Origin: a virus
IMG/VR virus record: IMGVR_UViG_3300027554_000008
Location: 1 to 43,480 of that record
Direction: 5' to 3' (one strand)
DNA: 43,480 nucleotides
Shown: piece after piece, positions 1 to 6,964 of the stretch
Layout of the letters: each line of letters begins with the position of its first letter
Numbering within the stretch: position 1 is the stretch's first letter
Translations under genes and position numbers: made by a program
Notes under the pieces: generated by a model
What the model saw: only the letters and a program-made list of their open reading frames with translations
Told to the model about the DNA's origin: nothing
The model's database searches: none

Positions 1-47
1 CCCTTGTAGGCTGCGATTACTGCGTTTGGAATGTACAACCTGGATCC
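1..47. repeat. Diverged terminal overlap, left copy (partner 43434-43480)
   Basis: These 47 bases align without gaps to 43434-43480 with 7 mismatches. Read in the primase-helicase frame, nearly all mismatches fall on third codon positions; only one changes the residue (Val versus Ile). That pattern is real sequence divergence under protein constraint, not sequencing noise. It suggests that the window ends come from two related genomes, or that the molecule is terminally redundant in a mixed population. Confidence 0.8.
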
Positions 48-683
48 GGATCCTCGTGGCGATTCGTATTTTTTAGGATTGCCATTTTTATCCAGGTGAA
101 GGTTTGGGTTTTGCCACCGGGCGCGGATGAGACTTCGCTTTTTATTTTTGGTTTGCTCGTAGGTGATTGGTTTTCCATCCAGGCCGAGGTAGTGAATGAT
201 CATGTCGTCACCAGGAACAATATTCCAGTCTTTATCCAGGGTTCCTTTTTGGAAGCGGTCGTATTGCACCTGTCCACCCTTTTCATCCAGGAAGAACCTC
301 AGGTTCTTAATGCTAAGACCAGATTCCCGCAGTTGTGAATCCCGGAAGGTTTGCTTTCTGGATTTCTTCTTCGTCTTTACCTGCTTGACTGGAGCCGTTT
401 CAATGTTATATTTCTCAGCCAGTCGATTGAGTGCTTGTGGGTATTTTAAGCCTTGTACAATGGTAAGAAATCCGACGGCATCCTTACCGCTTTCTCCGCA
501 GACAAAACATTTCCAGATTTGCTTTGATGGACTGACGTTGAATTTTTTCTTCGCATTACACGAAGGGCAGGTACCAATCATGTTTGCCCCACTCTTCTTA
601 AGGTGTACGTAATCCGCGATGACATCTTCCATCACCGCAGTGTCTTTAATTTTTTCTACTATCAGGGGATCAATATAACTCAT
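1..683 (-). CDS. DnaG-like primase-helicase, N-terminal part (runs off left edge)
   Basis: The frame starts at ATG 683 and is still open at base 1, giving 227 residues. Residues 1-70 form a CHC2-type primase zinc ribbon with cysteines C39, C42, C59 and C62 (motifs CPSC and CFVCGES), which binds template DNA. A basic linker follows. The visible end, around SRLYIPN, matches the beginning of the frame at the right edge of the window, and the phase agrees. Joined across the ends the protein is about 996 residues: zinc ribbon, TOPRIM, SF3 helicase. An in-frame ATG at 725 would add 14 residues; I prefer 683 because family members usually begin just before this helix. A short hairpin (726-740) lies at that upstream ATG. 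The role in phage DNA replication is known for the family; continuity across the ends is inferred. Confidence 0.85.
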   Translation of the reverse strand, partial: MSYIDPLIVEKIKDTAVMEDVIADYVHLKKSGANMIGTCPSCNAKKKFNVSPSKQIWKCFVCGESGKDAVGFLTIVQGLKYPQALNRLAEKYNIETAPVKQVKTKKKSRKQTFRDSQLRESGLSIKNLRFFLDEKGGQVQYDRFQKGTLDKDWNIVPGDDMIIHYLGLDGKPITYEQTKNKKRSLIRARWQNPNLHLDKNGNPKKYESPRGSGSRLYIPNAVIAAYK

Positions 684-774
684 TAATTTTCTTTGTAAGG
701 TTTCAATTAAACAATAGTGTTTCATGGTAGTCTGGCTACCAATGTTGTTTTTCCCATGCTGTAATCTGTTTGTC

Positions 775-817
775 TAAAAATTAGCCGCCCTCTCCAGGTC
801 CCTCCGAGAGAGCGGCT
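775..817 (-). terminator. Rho-independent terminator after the zinc-finger membrane protein gene
   Basis: AGCCGC and CTCTC (783-794) pair with GAGAG and GCGGCT (806-817), with one mismatch and an 11-base loop. On the minus strand the stem is followed by a short T run (775-780). It lies 18 bases past the stop of the 835-2268 gene and upstream of the primase start, so it separates these two transcription units. Confidence 0.75.
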
Positions 818-834
818 GAGGTAACCACACTTCT

Positions 835-2268
835 TTAGGTCGTCCGACCCTTCTTTTTCTTTTTTTGCGCATGATTCTTTTTGCGACAGGTATCGTCGCA
901 GAACTTCTGCTTCACATGCTTGTACGTATATTCATCCCCACAATTCACACAGATGCGACGATTATCGTCCGTCGCATTTCCATTTGAATTGGTATCATTT
1001 CCTGTGTCACGACGATTATCGTCCGTCGTGTTTTGGTCGTCATTTTCGATTCCTTTTTGGGTATCGTCGCGATTTAGGAGATCGTCCGTCGCATCGTCAC
1101 CATTGACGGGAAACGTCGCAAAGAGTGATTTGCCATCGTCGCGTAGTTGCTTTGAAGCTTGTGATTGTTGGTTGGCCATATCGTCCCATTTGATTTCAAT
1201 CCCAAAGGTATCTTCCAGCCACTGGAGGAAGCCAATGTACCAGCTGCCGCCGATTCGGAGTAGGGTAGTGGTGGAGGAAGTTCGGGTCCGGAAGTCATTT
1301 GCGGCGATGCGTCGTTGCACCAATGCCCGGATGCAAAGGATCCCAATGATGGCCGCGATGATCTGTACCAGGTACAAGTATTTCACCCGTCGGGCTTTAC
1401 GCTGCTGATGATCTGCTATTTCGGTGGATCCAGCCGCCGTCCAGGAGGCTACTAACTTATTATGTGTGGTATCTGAGAGAAGCTGTTTGTAGGCAAAATT
1501 CGCGTAATTGGTTTTTTGCTTTTGCCGATCAATCTCCCATTCTCTATCAGACATGGCTTTACGAATCGAAGCGGCATATTTATTATTTGAGGCTCCTGCT
1601 TTTTTTGATTCGATATAGCCAAATCCAGAAGCTTTCCAGCTTTTCTTTTGCCAAAAAGTTCCGAGTTCAATTGCTTTTTTAATGGCTTTATCTCCGTCTT
1701 TTTTTGCTTTACGTAATCGTTCAGGTTCGCTGTTGTTCATTTCGATAGAGTAGGCGAGGGCTTCTGATACTTGCTTGTTTTGGATGGTATCCCGTCCGTG
1801 GATTAGCTCGTTATAGTAACTGCTATTGTCGTTACCGGTAATGGCTGCAGATATTTCCGGAGCGGCCCAGAGGCTGCTCGTCGTACTGGCGGCCAGGCGA
1901 ATGACGATCAGTAGAAAGACGCCTTTGCCAAAAAGCTTTCTGGCTGGACTGAGCTTTAAATTTTTGTTGTACTTCTCCTGGAAGTAGAAGCTGAGTGATT
2001 GATCGATTCCGGCGTCCACCATCAGATAGCCGGCACAGATCGCAAGGACCCGGGCAGCGGTTATATGTTCTTCAGGTATATAGGTAATCATATTTGACTC
2101 AATTAAAGTATAGATATAGCACGCGGTGGTAATTGCTAGAACCTTCCAGGCCGCAAAATTTGTTGCACTAAGGATCGCTGCGTAGGTTCTCGTACTTTCC
2201 AGGAACGCATGATCTATTTGCGAATTATTCTTTTCTTTCATATCTTGGCGGTGAATGTTGGAGCGCAT
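835..2268 (-). CDS. Four-helix membrane protein with acidic repeats and C-terminal zinc finger, unknown function
   Basis: The product has 477 residues, or 468 if it starts at the second Met (2241). I see four probable membrane helices: near residues 40-60, 68-90, 112-135 and 293-313. A charged, Lys-rich region of about 150 residues lies between helices three and four. The C-terminus is unusual: an Asp/Asn-rich repeat stretch (TDDNRR units) and then a Cys4 finger (CVNC, 13 residues, CDDTC) ending in a poly-Lys tail. Such fingers bind zinc and often nucleic acid. The gene sits between the early operon and the primase, with terminators on both sides. A membrane-tethered replication factor or a superinfection-exclusion protein would fit the layout, but I do not recognise the family. 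Confidence 0.8.
   Translation of the reverse strand: MRSNIHRQDMKEKNNSQIDHAFLESTRTYAAILSATNFAAWKVLAITTACYIYTLIESNMITYIPEEHITAARVLAICAGYLMVDAGIDQSLSFYFQEKYNKNLKLSPARKLFGKGVFLLIVIRLAASTTSSLWAAPEISAAITGNDNSSYYNELIHGRDTIQNKQVSEALAYSIEMNNSEPERLRKAKKDGDKAIKKAIELGTFWQKKSWKASGFGYIESKKAGASNNKYAASIRKAMSDREWEIDRQKQKTNYANFAYKQLLSDTTHNKLVASWTAAGSTEIADHQQRKARRVKYLYLVQIIAAIIGILCIRALVQRRIAANDFRTRTSSTTTLLRIGGSWYIGFLQWLEDTFGIEIKWDDMANQQSQASKQLRDDGKSLFATFPVNGDDATDDLLNRDDTQKGIENDDQNTTDDNRRDTGNDTNSNGNATDDNRRICVNCGDEYTYKHVKQKFCDDTCRKKNHAQKKKKKGRTT
956..1028. repeat. Two 19-bp direct repeats inside the acidic tail of the membrane protein
   Basis: CGACGATTATCGTCCGTCG occurs at 956-974 and again at 1010-1028, and a shorter relative (ATCGTCCGTCGCAT) lies near 1080-1093. 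On the minus strand each copy encodes the TDDNRR unit in the protein's Asp-rich linker. The identity at DNA level suggests recent repeat expansion or contraction within the linker. Confidence 0.75.
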
Positions 2269-2295
2269 TGTCGCTCCCTGTTTTAAAATTTGATG

Positions 2296-2339
2296 TTTTA
2301 AAAAATGGCCCCCATCCGGATCTCAAGTCCGGAGGGGGC
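2296..2339 (-). terminator. Strong terminator closing the early operon
   Basis: GCCCCC-A-TCCGGA (2308-2320) pairs with TCCGGAGGGGGC (2328-2339), leaving one bulged A and a 7-base loop. On the minus strand it is followed by ATTTTTT. It lies directly downstream of the 2347-2535 gene and stops leftward early transcription unless an antitermination mechanism acts. Confidence 0.8.
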
Positions 2340-2346
2340 TTGTTGG

Positions 2347-2535
2347 TTATGTTGTTGCGTCAGTTACTCGTCTCTCAAAAGAGCTGATTTTCTCCATTTG
2401 AGTCAATAATTGTGAAGCAGTCTGTAATGCGATGTCGTGGTGAATATTCTGTCTGGGCATCGCTTCCAGTTCGTGTACTACGAAAACCTCCAGGCTTTCT
2501 TTGATATCGGTTAGCTGTCGTTTGATCGAATCCAT
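2347..2535 (-). CDS. Small early protein, helical, unknown
   Basis: A 62-residue product that is mostly predicted helix with no recognisable domain. Its start codon overlaps the stop of the preceding gene at 2535, which indicates translational coupling. It is the last gene of the leftward early operon, directly in front of a strong terminator. Function unknown. Confidence 0.65.
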   Translation of the reverse strand: MDSIKRQLTDIKESLEVFVVHELEAMPRQNIHHDIALQTASQLLTQMEKISSFERRVTDATT

Positions 2536-2885
2536 TATGCGATTTTTAAAATGTTAGGTAATTGCCCCATCTGTGGCGCATAATTATTCCGGAACAATTG
2601 CAGTAATCCGTCCAGCTGCGTTTGAGCGATGCGCGCTGAAAGTGGTTTGCTAACGCAATTACCACGTTCTTTGAGCTGGTTGTCGTTCTTCACTAGAGTG
2701 AGGATGTCGATACGACCAGCGTAAACTTCCTTCATTAGTTCGTCGATCTTAATACCTAGACCATTGTCGTGATAGATGGCTCGATGATCGCTGGCGACTT
2801 TTAACAGAGCGCCTCTGATTGCGAGATCCAGATCGATCATTAAATCGAGCAGGATGTTTTGATTCTGATTTTGCTTAATACTCAT
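2535..2885 (-). CDS. Early protein of 116 residues, unknown
   Basis: The product has an N-terminal Asn/Gln-rich stretch, then helices (including LMIDLDLAIRGALL) and a C-terminal region rich in Leu and Gln. There is no signal peptide, membrane segment or motif that I recognise. It sits in the leftward early operon, overlaps the next gene by one base, and is preceded by a 69-base AT-rich gap. Position suggests an early regulatory or host-takeover role, but this is inference only. Confidence 0.65.
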   Translation of the reverse strand: MSIKQNQNQNILLDLMIDLDLAIRGALLKVASDHRAIYHDNGLGIKIDELMKEVYAGRIDILTLVKNDNQLKERGNCVSKPLSARIAQTQLDGLLQLFRNNYAPQMGQLPNILKIA

Positions 2886-2954
2886 TTTGAAAAATTTTGA
2901 TGTTGAAAAAAATGTTGTTGAATTTTCCCTTCTGAGTTTTCCCGAGTTAGTATG

Positions 2955-3302
2955 TTATGAGAATTTCTTCTTTAGTTGCCCGGCAAAAGCTTCCATAATT
3001 TTTTCGATTGCTAACCCAATTTTGCTGGACTTCTCCCCAATGCTACTAAACTCTTCGATCGTTTTCATGGCTGCAACTGGATTGATCTTTTTTGAGTTCA
3101 TTTCGACTATAAATAGCATTGATCGTGCATCGTTATTGTGGGTGATAAATGAATCGTCGGCTAGCCTGAACAGGTCTTTGCTTTCTTTGCCGGAGGCAAT
3201 TACAACATGGCCGCTGATGCCTCGCAGTCGCATAATTCTTTCGATGCGCATCATCGCGTCGTCTACTTTTTCTTTATCGGTACCGTAGATTGTATCTGAC
3301 AT
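2955..3302 (-). CDS. Early protein of 115 residues, unknown
   Basis: A compact, probably alpha/beta protein. It has a hydrophobic strand (GHVVIASG) near residues 31-38, a second (SMLFIVEM) near 62-69 and an amphipathic C-terminal helix ending in Lys residues. The alternation could suit a small ferredoxin-like fold, but no family motif is visible. The start lies one base from the stop of the 3304-3588 gene, so it belongs to the same early operon. Confidence 0.65.
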   Translation of the reverse strand: MSDTIYGTDKEKVDDAMMRIERIMRLRGISGHVVIASGKESKDLFRLADDSFITHNNDARSMLFIVEMNSKKINPVAAMKTIEEFSSIGEKSSKIGLAIEKIMEAFAGQLKKKFS

Positions 3303-3303
3303 A

Positions 3304-3588
3304 TTACTGTGGATTTGTGGCCGGAGCCTGGTTAAGAGATAGTTTTAATTCTTCTGCGATCTCGACAGAAAGATCTTGTGATTTTTCTATCGCGTCGTTG
3401 ATGTGCTGCTTGTGTAGAGATACCATATAATTTGCATCTCCAATTCCTACGGTTACTGTCAAGTACTGCCGTGATTCGGCTCTTCTGCTGATTGCACTTA
3501 GGCAGATTTCCAGGTTTTCAACTCTCGAATTTTCGATAGCGATTTTTTCGCAGATATCGGAGAGTGTAGATAATTCGTCTTTTGTCAT
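3304..3588 (-). CDS. Early protein of 94 residues, unknown
   Basis: The N-terminal half is helical (LSDICEKIAIENSRVENLE). The middle has alternating strand-like segments (YLTVTVGIG, NYMVSLH) and the C-terminus is another helix. No catalytic motif or membrane segment is visible. It lies in the leftward early operon, with 26 bases to the upstream gene and one to the downstream gene. Confidence 0.65.
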   Translation of the reverse strand: MTKDELSTLSDICEKIAIENSRVENLEICLSAISRRAESRQYLTVTVGIGDANYMVSLHKQHINDAIEKSQDLSVEIAEELKLSLNQAPATNPQ

Positions 3589-3614
3589 TGTTATAGTTTA
3601 GTGGCCGAAGCCGA

Positions 3615-3902
3615 TTAAAAATTATTTTTGATATAGCTGAGCAGTGCAGCTTTCATTTTCTGTACCTCTCCTGGTCTTGCTTCCCGGTACCGATTTCCTT
3701 TCGTACGAAATGGAAAGTAGGGGGAAGTGAATCTGAAAACTGAAAGGATCAGCAGCTCGCCATCCTGGTATTTGAATTTTATCTGAGAGGCAGATCCTAT
3801 ATCCTTCTGGATCCAGAACTGGCCGACGTTGCGGATGCGATCCTGAACGTAATAGCTGGTTTCTTTTTCTATCTTTACGTTTGGATTATCCATTGCTTCC
3901 AT
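3615..3902 (-). CDS. Early protein of 95 residues, unknown
   Basis: A small protein rich in aromatic and basic residues, with strand-like repeats (YYVQDRI, QFWIQKD, ELLILSVFRF) and a final helix. The pattern is compatible with a small beta-barrel nucleic-acid-binding fold, but there is no definite motif. It overlaps the upstream regulator gene by 17 bases, so the two are probably translationally coupled. An alternative start is Met4. Confidence 0.65.
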   Translation of the reverse strand: MEAMDNPNVKIEKETSYYVQDRIRNVGQFWIQKDIGSASQIKFKYQDGELLILSVFRFTSPYFPFRTKGNRYREARPGEVQKMKAALLSYIKNNF

Positions 3903-4185
3903 TTTTGGCCTGTAATGATTTCAATTTGGCGATCTGTTTTTTTCGCTTCCGCTCTTCTGCTTTTACTCTCTTCTGATTTTCACGAATAATAAAACCTGCA
4001 ACGTCAACGGCCAGATCCAGAATGACATCATTCTGTCGATCTCCGCTGAGGATCATATTTATGTAGCGCATCGAGTAACCATCGGGCGGTTTTAAGTCTT
4101 TGGTCTTATCCCGAAGGAGGGAGGTTCCACCTGGATAGCTAGTGATTAAGTCCTTGATTTTTTCACGCAATTCGTCTTCCATCAT
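3886..4185 (-). CDS. Cro-like early regulator, probable helix-turn-helix
   Basis: First gene of the leftward operon, divergent from the S24 repressor. From ATG 4185 (a second ATG lies at 4182; a TTG at 4233 would extend it by 16 residues) it encodes about 99 residues. The segment around SMRYINMILSGDRQNDVILD resembles the recognition helix and wing of Bacteroidota phage regulators of the type 'Y.I..IL.GKR.N..IL'. The C-terminus is a Lys/Arg-rich helix. Head-to-head placement with the repressor is the classic cI/cro layout, so I infer that it competes for the shared operator to favour lytic growth. Confidence 0.6.
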   Translation of the reverse strand: MMEDELREKIKDLITSYPGGTSLLRDKTKDLKPPDGYSMRYINMILSGDRQNDVILDLAVDVAGFIIRENQKRVKAEERKRKKQIAKLKSLQAKNGSNG

Positions 4186-4235
4186 TGTGCTTTTTTGTAT
4201 TTTGTTCTCGATGTGTTCTTTTCTTGTTCGCAAGA

Positions 4236-4292
4236 TATATCATAAATACTGATAAATCAAAGATATTCTGATATTTTTTAATAAAAAGTCAA
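4236..4292. promoter_or_regulatory. Immunity-region operator and leftward early promoter
   Basis: Between the divergent regulators, TATCA and TGATA form an inverted repeat (4249-4253 region with its partner about seven bases away), and further TGATA/GATAT half-sites follow to 4275. On the minus strand TATCTTTG (4258-4265) matches the Bacteroidota -7 box TAnnTTTG, with TTGAC about 22 bases upstream as a possible -33 element. A repressor bound to the half-sites would cover this promoter. I found no convincing promoter for the rightward repressor gene. Confidence 0.55.
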
Positions 4293-4299
4293 CATTTCT

Positions 4300-5022
4300 G
4301 TGAAATACCATATTGAGAATTTATTACTAATAATGAAAAAAAGGGGAGTTTCTAGAGCGCAAGCAGCTGAATATCTGGACCTTAACGTTAACAATTTCTC
4401 TAACTGGAGGGCTGGAAAAGCAAAAATATCAGCTTCACATCTTTATCAATTATCAGAATTACTGAATGTGTCATTAGATCTGATTTGTGGTAAAAGAATC
4501 ACTGATTCCGATAATTTAGAGGAATTGAGCATTTCGAATAAGAAAAAAAACGGTAAAAACATTCTTGTAAAATCGGTAGCAGAAGCCGGACACATCAGCA
4601 GCTCTCTAGAAGAATCAACCAAGTTCGGAAATAAAAATGTTGACATCCCTGGCGTCGATTATGAAGCGATCACGATGGGTGTGCAAGGAGACAGTATGGC
4701 TCCAGTGCTGATCCACGGTGACTACGTCGTGGGAAGAAAGCTGGAGGATGTCACCCAGATTCGTCACAATCAGATTCACATTGTAAATAGTAGGGTAGGG
4801 GTGTATATAAAATATGTCACTAAGTACGAGGGAGGGTTGTGGTTGATTCCGGAGGCGAAAGAATTTCAGGCTGAGTTGATTCCGTATGATGAGATTATTT
4901 CGGTCTGGGAGGTGCGGGTCCGGATTACGGAGAGCCTGGATAGTCCGCTGCATCATCCGAATTATATGCAGCTGCTGGCCGATATGAATGAGCTGAAGGA
5001 GTTGGTTAAGAAGAAAAAATAA
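4300..5022 (+). CDS. Lysogeny repressor, XRE helix-turn-helix plus S24/LexA-like self-cleaving domain
   Basis: A 240-residue CI-like repressor. The HTH lies at about residues 5-60 (RAQAAEYLDLNVNNFSNWR). The C-terminal S24 domain holds the catalytic pair S132 (in GDSM) and K171 (in YIKYV). AEAG near residues 94-97 offers an Ala96-Gly97 scissile bond as in LexA-type proteins. These features predict RecA-stimulated self-cleavage and thus induction by DNA damage. I use the GTG at 4300 because the first HTH helix would be lost from the next ATG (4333). It is divergent from the Cro-like gene and is the first gene of the plus-strand lysogeny island. Confidence 0.9.
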   Translation: MKYHIENLLLIMKKRGVSRAQAAEYLDLNVNNFSNWRAGKAKISASHLYQLSELLNVSLDLICGKRITDSDNLEELSISNKKKNGKNILVKSVAEAGHISSSLEESTKFGNKNVDIPGVDYEAITMGVQGDSMAPVLIHGDYVVGRKLEDVTQIRHNQIHIVNSRVGVYIKYVTKYEGGLWLIPEAKEFQAELIPYDEIISVWEVRVRITESLDSPLHHPNYMQLLADMNELKELVKKKK

Positions 5023-5050
5023 ATTTTTATAACATTCTAACTTTATAATT

Positions 5051-5383
5051 ATGTTAATAACAAATCTAAGACCCATCTATTTTTTATCAATTATCATTTT
5101 TGTTTTCTTGAGTTGTGGCGATGGTGATTCAGGTGTATGCCTGGATACAAATTGTAGCGACTACACTTCACAATCATCTGCCCAGGCTGCCTTTAATGCA
5201 GATCCTGAATGTAGATCGGATTTGGATCGTGATAATGATGGAATTGCCTGTGAAGAAAATGGTAACAGTGTTACGATTTGTCCACCTACCTCTAATTGTG
5301 GTTGCTCCGGATTGAATATGTCTCCTTGTGAGGCTAGTGTTTGTTGCCGATGGGTTGTTGGTGATGGGTGTAATTGTAGGTAG
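5051..5383 (+). CDS. Lipoprotein with Excalibur-like calcium-binding motif
   Basis: A 110-residue exported protein. A hydrophobic signal ends in the lipobox FLSC, so the mature protein should be lipid-anchored. The stretch from NCSDYTSQ to DLDRDNDGIACE matches the Excalibur domain, whose DxDxDGxxCE loop binds calcium in related proteins. The C-terminus is Cys-rich (at least eight further cysteines), which suggests disulfides. It starts 28 bases after the repressor gene and is probably expressed in the lysogen. A moron-type surface protein is my inference; its target is unknown. Confidence 0.75.
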   Translation: MLITNLRPIYFLSIIIFVFLSCGDGDSGVCLDTNCSDYTSQSSAQAAFNADPECRSDLDRDNDGIACEENGNSVTICPPTSNCGCSGLNMSPCEASVCCRWVVGDGCNCR

Positions 5384-5417
5384 TTTTAAATAGATATTAA
5401 AAAAGGAAAAACAACAT

Positions 5418-6140
5418 ATGAAAAAGGTACTTTTTACTTTATTCCAGTTCTTAGCATTTGTTATTGTCGCTCAGGACATTCCGGATATACCCAAGGGATA
5501 TATTGAAATTAAAGAAGGGGAGCAAAAGCCGGTAAATTATATATCAGAAGGCAAAGATGAAATCTATTTCATCATGCCGGAGGATCCTCTCCAGCAAACA
5601 CGCGATGTTCCCAAAAAGGCATTAAAGGGATTTGGTACTCCAGAACTGAGCGATGTAGTCTTCCTGCGAAATTCGTCCGGAGAGATAGAATATAGTGGAG
5701 TGGTGGAAGTTCCAGGATTATCAAAAAAAGAAATTTTTCAGATGGCCAGAATCTGGTTTGCTGAGTATTATATGTCTAGCGATGAAGTGCTGGAGCTCGC
5801 TGATCTGGAAGCGGGAATACTCATCGGGACTGGCTGGAAGGAAATGATAAACTATAACTTTTGGCTAGGAGGTAATACTGTTCATTTTTATTCCACAGTA
5901 AAAATCAGAATCAAGGAGGGCCGCTATAAATTTTGGATATCAGAATTCCGATATCAACAATATGGTAGTGATGGTAAAGCGACTTTTGGATCACCACGAT
6001 CGCTGGAATCAAGCAACCTGGAAAGTCCCAACTGGAAGATATTCAAGAAGATAAAAGCGGACATTGTTAATAGTATTATAAAGATGTACTGGAGTCTGAA
6101 TAGTTTTCCGGCGAGGCAGGCGGAGGAGGGGAAGTGGTGA
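5418..6140 (+). CDS. Exported DUF4468-like protein
   Basis: A 240-residue protein with a Sec signal peptide (hydrophobic core to about residue 17, cleavage near VAQD). The middle region, from VEVPGLSKKEIFQMARIWF through the Gly-rich LIGTGWKE to the strand-rich RIKEGRYKFWISEFRY, fits DUF4468, a TBP-like fold found in many secreted Bacteroidota proteins. Family function is unknown. It is 34 bases from the lipoprotein gene on the same strand, so it is likely co-transcribed cargo of the lysogeny island. Such genes usually belong to the host rather than the virion, which suggests acquisition from a host chromosome. Confidence 0.75.
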   Translation: MKKVLFTLFQFLAFVIVAQDIPDIPKGYIEIKEGEQKPVNYISEGKDEIYFIMPEDPLQQTRDVPKKALKGFGTPELSDVVFLRNSSGEIEYSGVVEVPGLSKKEIFQMARIWFAEYYMSSDEVLELADLEAGILIGTGWKEMINYNFWLGGNTVHFYSTVKIRIKEGRYKFWISEFRYQQYGSDGKATFGSPRSLESSNLESPNWKIFKKIKADIVNSIIKMYWSLNSFPARQAEEGKW

Positions 6141-6168
6141 TTTAAAATTTTTTATAAAACGATAACTT

Positions 6169-6543
6169 TTGTTTGAATATTTTTTTACTAAGGCAACAGA
6201 AAATTCGACTGGTTCGCGAACTACGATTGTGAAGCCCTTAATCACATTGTTGGTAGTATTCGTCATGGCAATACCAGTGCTTCTAACAGCTAAGGCTCCT
6301 GACTGGTTAATTGTAGGTGCAGCAGTAATTGTTGTGATAATTTTACTAGTGCTCTTGTTTAGCTATCTCTATTGTTTGTTTAAAGAGCCTGAATTACTGA
6401 GAAGTGAAAATTTCACCATCCAAAAATTAGCAATTGAAAAAGGGTTGATAGGCGATAGTGATGCCGGGAAACTTGAACTGAAGAATGTTGATTACGAAAA
6501 AGAAATAGCAGAAACACTAAAATTGGATAGTTCAGAATCATGA
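6169..6543 (+). CDS. Two-helix membrane protein coupled to a Cas2-like gene
   Basis: A 124-residue protein starting at TTG 6169. Two membrane helices lie near residues 23-41 and 46-70, followed by a soluble, acidic C-terminal half. There is no known motif. Its stop codon overlaps the next ATG (ATGA at 6540-6543), so the two genes are translationally coupled and should act together. A two-helix membrane protein paired with a small soluble protein in a prophage cargo site resembles the effector/sensor layout of abortive-infection systems. That function is inference only. Confidence 0.65.
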   Translation: MFEYFFTKATENSTGSRTTIVKPLITLLVVFVMAIPVLLTAKAPDWLIVGAAVIVVIILLVLLFSYLYCLFKEPELLRSENFTIQKLAIEKGLIGDSDAGKLELKNVDYEKEIAETLKLDSSES

Positions 6544-6902
6544 AGAAACGATTTATAATATTAGTTGATAATGCCACTAAACTAGAAGACGAACGCTTCT
6601 GGCAATTTATTTCTAACAAAGGATTTGATTGGTGGCATTATATAAATAACTCCTGGTTGTTATCAACTCCTAGTAATTACACAAGTAAATTAATAGCGGA
6701 AAAAATGCACGAGATATACCCCGGCAAAAAAATGATAATCTTTGAATTAAAGAAGGATGCGATAGAAACCTGGTCAGGTTATGGACCAGTTAATGATAAA
6801 AGAAATATGTTCGATTGGGTTAAAAGTAAATTCATAGGAGGCTCTCGGCACAGAAGAAGTCGGCAGGATTTTCTTGATAAAAGGAATAATGAAATTTTAT
6901 AA
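6540..6902 (+). CDS. Cas2/SinR-like small protein, ferredoxin-like fold
   Basis: A 120-residue protein. The opening strand KRFIILVDNA, the helix through ERFWQFISNKGF, the WWHY...NSWLLS hairpin and the late strand KKMIIFEL followed by ETWSGYGP resemble a widespread family of small Cas2-like (SinR-type) proteins with a ferredoxin fold. No CRISPR array or other cas gene is present, so this is not an adaptation module. The C-terminus is Arg-rich (SRHRRSRQ), which could bind nucleic acid. It is coupled to the membrane protein gene by an ATGA overlap. The fold assignment is from memory of sequence patterns and is moderate; function is unknown. Confidence 0.65.
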   Translation: MKKRFIILVDNATKLEDERFWQFISNKGFDWWHYINNSWLLSTPSNYTSKLIAEKMHEIYPGKKMIIFELKKDAIETWSGYGPVNDKRNMFDWVKSKFIGGSRHRRSRQDFLDKRNNEIL

Positions 6903-6964
6903 AAATTAGATATGAAAATTGAAAAATCCAGAATCAATTTCCTAAAAGAAAAGCTGGAATTGGC

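Noticed and set aside
96-612. Two plus-strand open frames of 80 and 138 residues
   Set aside because: They lie opposite the primase zinc-ribbon frame, which has clear motifs; their own sequence is low in quality and Ser/Phe-rich.
4446-5076. Minus-strand frames of 66 and 153 residues opposite the repressor
   Set aside because: The repressor on the plus strand has intact HTH and S24 motifs; the antisense frames show none.
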